Origin: Pseudomonas sp. GM41(2012)
GTDB lineage: Bacteria; Pseudomonadota; Gammaproteobacteria; Pseudomonadales; Pseudomonadaceae
Length of the DNA: 64,000 nt
Reading direction: 5' to 3'
NCBI RefSeq assembly: GCF_000282315.2
Contig: NZ_AKJN02000008.1
Location: 124,001-188,000 of the forward strand
The notes under the pieces were generated by a model that was not told where the DNA came from, did no database searches, and saw nothing but the letters and a program-made list of their open reading frames with translations. The position numbers were made by a program, and so were the translations under genes. Below, one piece after another: positions 60,625-64,000 of this stretch. Each line of letters starts with the position of its first letter. Position 1 is the first letter of the stretch.

Positions 60625-61017
60625 GTGGACGAGAAACAACGTTACGACGAGGGCCTGAAAGTCCGTCGCGCGGTACTCGGCGACGCCCACGTCGACCGCA
60701 GCCTGAATGCGCTGACCGAGTTCAACTCGGAGTTTCAGGAGATGATCACCCGTCACGCCTGGGGCGACATCTGGACCCGTCCGGGGCTGCCGCGTCACAC
60801 CCGCAGTCTGATCACCATCGCTATGCTGATCGGCATGAACCGCAATGAAGAACTCAAACTGCACCTGCGCGCCGCCGCCAACAACGGCGTGACCCGCGGC
60901 GAGATCAAGGAAGTGATCATGCAGAGCGCGATCTACTGCGGCATTCCCGCAGCGAACGCGACGTTCCACCTGGCGGAGTCGGTGTGGGATGAGCTTGGCG
61001 TCGAATCGCGGGAGTAG
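60625..61017 (+). CDS. pcaC: 4-carboxymuconolactone decarboxylase PcaC
   Basis: A 130-residue helical enzyme that decarboxylates gamma-carboxymuconolactone to the enol-lactone. R-Y-D-E-G-L-K-V-R-R-A-V-L-G-D and W-T-R-P-G-L match the family; H-L-R-A-A-x-N-N-G-V-T is the conserved core. The start is GTG at 60625 after AAGGGG. It ends the pcaTBDC unit. Confidence 0.95.
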   Translation: MDEKQRYDEGLKVRRAVLGDAHVDRSLNALTEFNSEFQEMITRHAWGDIWTRPGLPRHTRSLITIAMLIGMNRNEELKLHLRAAANNGVTRGEIKEVIMQSAIYCGIPAANATFHLAESVWDELGVESRE

Positions 61018-61032
61018 AGTAAGGGCTTCAAA

Positions 61033-61107
61033 AAAGATCGCAGCCTGCGGCAGCTCCTACAGGGGAATGCGTACACCTGTAGGAGCTGCCGCAGGCTGCG
61101 ATCTTTT
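61033..61107. repeat. REP-type inverted pair (GGAGCTGCCGCAGGCTGCGA family)
   Basis: Units at 61033-61060 and 61079-61107, with GATCGCAGCC/GGCTGCGATC ends, 18 bases apart. Separates the convergent pcaC and methyltransferase genes and may end both transcripts. Confidence 0.86.
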
Positions 61108-61112
61108 GATCT

Positions 61113-61931
61113 TCAAACCGTGGCGACGATGAAGATTCGCTTGAACGGAAACAACGTGTGCCCGTCAATCTCCGGCGGGTAATGCGCATGCACGCGCATC
61201 AGGTAGTGGTAGATGAACCGCGCCTGTTCATCGTCCTTCAGACCCTGCATCACCGGCCGCAGCGCCGAGACTTTGACCCAGTCATAGATCGGCGACTTGC
61301 CGTCGACAACCTGTAGCTGTTCGGTCTCCCAGATATCCAGTGTCCGGGTGATCGGCGAGAGCAATCGGTAGTAACTTTCCAAAGACAACAACGGCCGCGC
61401 CGCCATGGCCTCGCGTAACTGCGGGGTGCCGAGTGGTTCGCCTCCGGGGCCTGCTTCTTCAAGGGTGTCGAGCATCAGTTGGTACCACAGCGCATCCCGC
61501 CAGTCGGGCATGTGTGCGGCCAGGCATCCACCCGGATTGAGCTGGCCGAGCAGTCGCGGCAACAACTGTTCGTGACCGCTGACGAAGTGCAGTACGGCGG
61601 CGGCGAACAGCAGGTCCGCCGGTTGTTCGGGTTGCCAGTTGAGTAGATTGCAGTGTTTCCACGACGCCTTGATCGGCAGACAACGGGCTTCGTCCAGCAT
61701 TTGCTCCGAACTGTCGATGCCCTGCAACTGCGCGCGAGGCCAACGCTTGGCCAATTGTTGCGTGGCGATGCCGGTGCCGCATCCCAGGTCGTAGATGCGC
61801 TTGGGCTGTTTGAGTTCGACACGGTCGAGCAATTCATTGACCGGTCGTTGCCTGAGGCGGGAAAACTGCTGGTACGCCTTGGCGTCCCAGTCGATACAGG
61901 CTTTCCCTGCCGATTCAAGTTTGACGCTCAT
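61113..61931 (-). CDS. SAM-dependent methyltransferase (trans-aconitate methyltransferase-like)
   Basis: A 272-residue class I methyltransferase. The SAM loop is I-Y-D-L-G-C-G-T-G (46-54), followed by G-I-D-S-S-E-Q-M-L and the A-A-V-L-H-F-V region. Overall length and the W-Y-Q-L-M-L segment recall Tam, which methylates trans-aconitate, though other small acids are possible. It follows a DUF1641 gene by 20 bases and probably shares its transcript. Confidence 0.82.
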   Translation of the reverse strand: MSVKLESAGKACIDWDAKAYQQFSRLRQRPVNELLDRVELKQPKRIYDLGCGTGIATQQLAKRWPRAQLQGIDSSEQMLDEARCLPIKASWKHCNLLNWQPEQPADLLFAAAVLHFVSGHEQLLPRLLGQLNPGGCLAAHMPDWRDALWYQLMLDTLEEAGPGGEPLGTPQLREAMAARPLLSLESYYRLLSPITRTLDIWETEQLQVVDGKSPIYDWVKVSALRPVMQGLKDDEQARFIYHYLMRVHAHYPPEIDGHTLFPFKRIFIVATV

Positions 61932-61951
61932 GAGGTGATCCTCTCTGGCGG

Positions 61952-62335
61952 TTACAGTTGCCTTCCAATGACGTTCAGTGTTTTCAGGACGACCGCCACG
62001 CCTTTGCGCGTGTCCGGGTCGTTCAGCAGTTTGAGCAGCGCATAGGCACCCGGCGGCTCGGGGGCGGCGGCGACCTCGGCCTTCGCCAGGCGCACGGCGT
62101 TACTGACGGTCCAGGTGGCCGCCGTCGCGTTTTCGAACAGCCGCGCCAGTTTTTCCACCATCGCTGCGTCCAACAGGTCGGTCATGTCCGAGACCAGCGA
62201 TAGCACATCGACAATGTTGTCCAGCCGACCGCCGTCGATCAGCGGCTGGAGTTTCGCCATCAAGGCGGCGAGTCCTGGTGTTGCGGGCATGCCGGCAGCG
62301 CTGGCCGCCAGGGTTTCATCTGATAGGTTCGTCAT
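61952..62335 (-). CDS. DUF1641 protein
   Basis: A 127-residue protein of mostly helices. It fits DUF1641, which is often encoded next to sulfide:quinone reductase-like or formate dehydrogenase genes; the typical L-x-x-L-x-D-P-D-x-x-x-G segment (L-L-N-D-P-D-T-R-K-G) is visible. Function unknown. GGAG in GGAGGAG precedes the ATG; 22 bases from the oxidoreductase gene upstream. Confidence 0.8.
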   Translation of the reverse strand: MTNLSDETLAASAAGMPATPGLAALMAKLQPLIDGGRLDNIVDVLSLVSDMTDLLDAAMVEKLARLFENATAATWTVSNAVRLAKAEVAAAPEPPGAYALLKLLNDPDTRKGVAVVLKTLNVIGRQL

Positions 62336-62357
62336 TGTTTACTCCTCCCTGAGCGGA

Positions 62358-63548
62358 TCAAAGCATTCCACGGGCAACCGCCCAGTAGAGGCCACGATTG
62401 AAACCATTTCTCAGCAGACCGCCGAGTTTGGTCGGCGGTGTCGGCAGGACGTCATGGGCGTAGTCGTACCACAGCGGCATCCCGGCGTTGAGACCCATCT
62501 GCGCCACGGCCTGAACCCTTCCGTCGTAGACGCTGTTGGGCGCGCCGAGGCGAATCTCGGCAGCAATGTTGTTGGCGATGACCGGCGCCTGGTTATGGCA
62601 GGCACCACCGGCCTTGCTCACCGGCAGATCGACGGTGTCGCCAATCACATAGACGTGTTCCAGGCCGTAGACCTGCAGGGTCTCGTGGTGCGTCGGCAAC
62701 CAACCTTCGTTGTTGGGCGCCTGGGACACTCCGGACTCCAGCACCGCATCGACGGCGCGGATCGGCGGTGTCGCCATCAGGATGTCGAAGGGTTGCTCTT
62801 CGCCTTCCTCGGAGTAGGCGATTTTTCGTTCGGGATCGACACGGCTGAGGGTGAAGCCGCGTTGGAAGCGGATGTTTTTCTGCTCGAAAATGCCGGGCAG
62901 GATTTCCCCGGTGGGGCGTTGCAGGAACAGGCAGTTACGCAGTAGCTGAGCCGTGGTCGGGTAGGTGTAGACGATTTCCACCTGGTTCCGCACGCCCCGA
63001 CGACGCAGCAAGTCGTCGAGCATCAACGTCGTTTCTACCGGCGCAATGCCGCATTGGTGCGGCACGTTGGGTGTCTGCGGGAAAGACACCGTGATGAAGA
63101 TCCGGCCTTTTTTGATCGTACTCAGACGTTCTGCCAACTGGCGGGCGGGCTGATATTGGTAGAAGTGGTCGCCGGCTTCTTTCAAGCCCTCGATGCGCTC
63201 CGGCGCGGGCACGCAACCGGTGGCAATGACCAGAAAGTCATAGCCATAACGCTTGCCGCTGCGGGTTTTCAGGGATTGTCCGGGGAAATCGAAACCCGTG
63301 ACCTCTTCCACGAAAAAGCTGATTTCCGGGCGCAACAGTGAACGTTCCGGGCGCTTGAGTTCTTCTTCAAAGAACTGATTGAACGCCACGTACATGAACG
63401 CAGGTTTGTAGTAGTGATCGGGGGAATTGGACAGTAGGGCAATCGAGACTTCGCCGCGCAGGATTTCTGGATACAGCTTGCTGGCCAGTTGATTGGCCAA
63501 CATGGTTCCACCTACGCCGCCACCGACGATAACTATTCGCTTGCTCAT
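62358..63548 (-). CDS. Sulfide:quinone reductase-like flavoprotein
   Basis: A 396-residue disulfide-reductase-family FAD protein. The N-terminal loop is V-I-V-G-G-G-V-G-G (6-14), A-T-G-C-V-P-A-P lies at ~110-117, and Y-V-I-G-D-T-V-D-L near the C-terminus is the second FAD contact. Cys112, Cys166 (P-H-Q-C-G-I-A-P) and a third Cys in G-G-A-C-H-N may be redox-active as in sulfide:quinone reductases. The product would pass electrons from sulfide or a related donor to quinone at the membrane. GGAGG precedes the ATG at 63548. It heads an operon with DUF1641. Confidence 0.82.
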   Translation of the reverse strand: MSKRIVIVGGGVGGTMLANQLASKLYPEILRGEVSIALLSNSPDHYYKPAFMYVAFNQFFEEELKRPERSLLRPEISFFVEEVTGFDFPGQSLKTRSGKRYGYDFLVIATGCVPAPERIEGLKEAGDHFYQYQPARQLAERLSTIKKGRIFITVSFPQTPNVPHQCGIAPVETTLMLDDLLRRRGVRNQVEIVYTYPTTAQLLRNCLFLQRPTGEILPGIFEQKNIRFQRGFTLSRVDPERKIAYSEEGEEQPFDILMATPPIRAVDAVLESGVSQAPNNEGWLPTHHETLQVYGLEHVYVIGDTVDLPVSKAGGACHNQAPVIANNIAAEIRLGAPNSVYDGRVQAVAQMGLNAGMPLWYDYAHDVLPTPPTKLGGLLRNGFNRGLYWAVARGML

Positions 63549-63701
63549 ACCTGACCTCCGTGGTCATGGCAGCTTCGCGTACAGCATCCGGAGATAACGG
63601 AAGGAAAAAGGGGCTCCTACATCAGGATGGAGAATTAAACACGCTTCTTGACTGTATGCGCCCCTGTGCAAAGCGCCAGTGTGTACCGACCGGTGGTGAG
63701 A

Positions 63702-63736
63702 GGCAGGCGACCGTTTTCGTCCTGCGGTCGCTGCCT
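63702..63736 (-). terminator. Probable terminator of the OprD-family gene
   Basis: Minus-strand reading forms a stem between GGCAGCGACCG and CGGTCGCCTGCC with an AT-containing loop, just after the porin stop at 63745. No strong T-run. The remaining 63549-63744 stretch shows no gene. Confidence 0.5.
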
Positions 63737-63744
63737 GAGTTGCG

Positions 63745-64000
63745 CTATAGCAAGCTGATCGGATAGCTGACGATCACCCGGTTCTCATCGAACTCGTTGT
63801 TGCTGAAGTCACGGCGAATGGTCGAGTTTCGCCATTTGACGTTGAGGTCTTTGAGCGCGCCGCTCTGCACGGTGTAGCCCAGTTCGCTTTCGCGGCCCCA
63901 TTCCTTGCCGTCGGTGATGGTGCCGGTGTGCACGTTGTCGCCGCTGATGTAACGGTTCATCAGGGTCAGGCCGGGAATGCCAAGGGCGACGAAGTTGTAG
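63745..64000 (-). CDS. OprD-family outer membrane porin (5' part outside window)
   Basis: The last ~84 residues of a beta-barrel porin. Alternating hydrophobic strands end in S-L-L after E-N-R-V-I-V-S-Y-P-I; F-D-E-N-R-V-I-V matches the OprD (OccD/OccK) C-terminus, and N-R-Y-I-S-G-D-N-V belongs to a late strand. OprD-family porins pass aromatic acids or basic amino acids. The start is off the window; its place beyond the pca cluster could mean an aromatic substrate, but it is on the opposite strand. Confidence 0.85.
   Translation of the reverse strand, partial: YNFVALGIPGLTLMNRYISGDNVHTGTITDGKEWGRESELGYTVQSGALKDLNVKWRNSTIRRDFSNNEFDENRVIVSYPISLL

Noticed and set aside
25171..61107. Repeated short sequences considered as a possible CRISPR array
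   Set aside because: Units occur in isolated inverted pairs, far apart, without regular spacers or cas genes; they are REP elements.
1..64000. Search for tRNA, rRNA, transposase, integrase or prophage genes
   Set aside because: None recognised by motif or composition; the only transfer-like signal is the low-GC immunity gene at 21089.

Overview
The window looks like a chromosomal stretch of a Pseudomonas of the P. fluorescens group. Support comes from high GC with strong G/C third positions, a QuiP-type acyl-homoserine lactone acylase, a braCDEFG-type branched-chain amino acid operon, a pca cluster whose PcaR operators match the P. putida site, a PA-type MHYT-GGDEF-EAL protein, and many paired inverted REP-type repeats of several families typical of fluorescent pseudomonads. 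I see no rRNA, tRNA, transposase, integrase or CRISPR array.

Layout. 1-2263: start of an ATP-dependent DNA ligase coupled to its metallo-beta-lactamase-fold exonuclease. 2565-8514: quorum-signal acylase (quiP), a glutathione transferase, an isochorismatase-fold hydrolase, and a run of small genes rich in SEC-C metal-binding motifs (two SEC-C proteins, an LEA-type lipoprotein, a DUF6231 protein). 8705-21005: envelope and housekeeping genes: two tandem OmpA-like lipoproteins, DUF1145, a collagen-like secreted protein, CopD-like membrane protein, DinG helicase, a GH50/agarase-like secreted enzyme, a serine hydrolase, a third OmpA-like lipoprotein with a Lys/Ala tail, PdxH and a glycine-zipper lipoprotein. 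21089-22500: a small toxin/immunity island with a colicin E3-type 16S rRNase domain. 22622-29430: NhaA, a PLP cysteine-synthase-like enzyme, an FAD oxidoreductase, a COG3650 lipoprotein, and a divergent SDR/LysR pair. 29830-34832: the complete branched-chain amino acid ABC transporter operon. 35171-48755: DUF2288, a large tubulin/FtsZ-superfamily protein, a beta-hydroxyacid dehydrogenase, the MHYT-GGDEF-EAL protein, an MFS carrier, RapA, small hypotheticals, a CcoM-like cbb3 oxidase subunit behind an ANR-type box, and a PiT phosphate transporter.

50010-61017 carries the whole protocatechuate branch of the beta-ketoadipate pathway: regulator pcaR, uptake (pcaK, pcaT), ring cleavage (pcaHG), then pcaB, pcaC, pcaD, pcaIJ and pcaF. 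Protocatechuate is imported, cleaved by PcaHG to 3-carboxymuconate, and converted through PcaB, PcaC, PcaD, PcaIJ and PcaF to succinyl-CoA and acetyl-CoA. Three PcaR-like operators lie before pcaR, pcaK and pcaI. The window closes with a methyltransferase, a DUF1641/sulfide:quinone-reductase-like pair and the 3' end of an OprD-family porin.

Most notable: the tubulin-like protein (35783-37978), the in-frame amber codon in the CcoM-like gene (46898-47011), the E3-type RNase without visible receptor-binding domain (21316-22500), the repeat insertion in the agarase-like enzyme, and a perfect 16-bp palindrome ahead of braC/livK.
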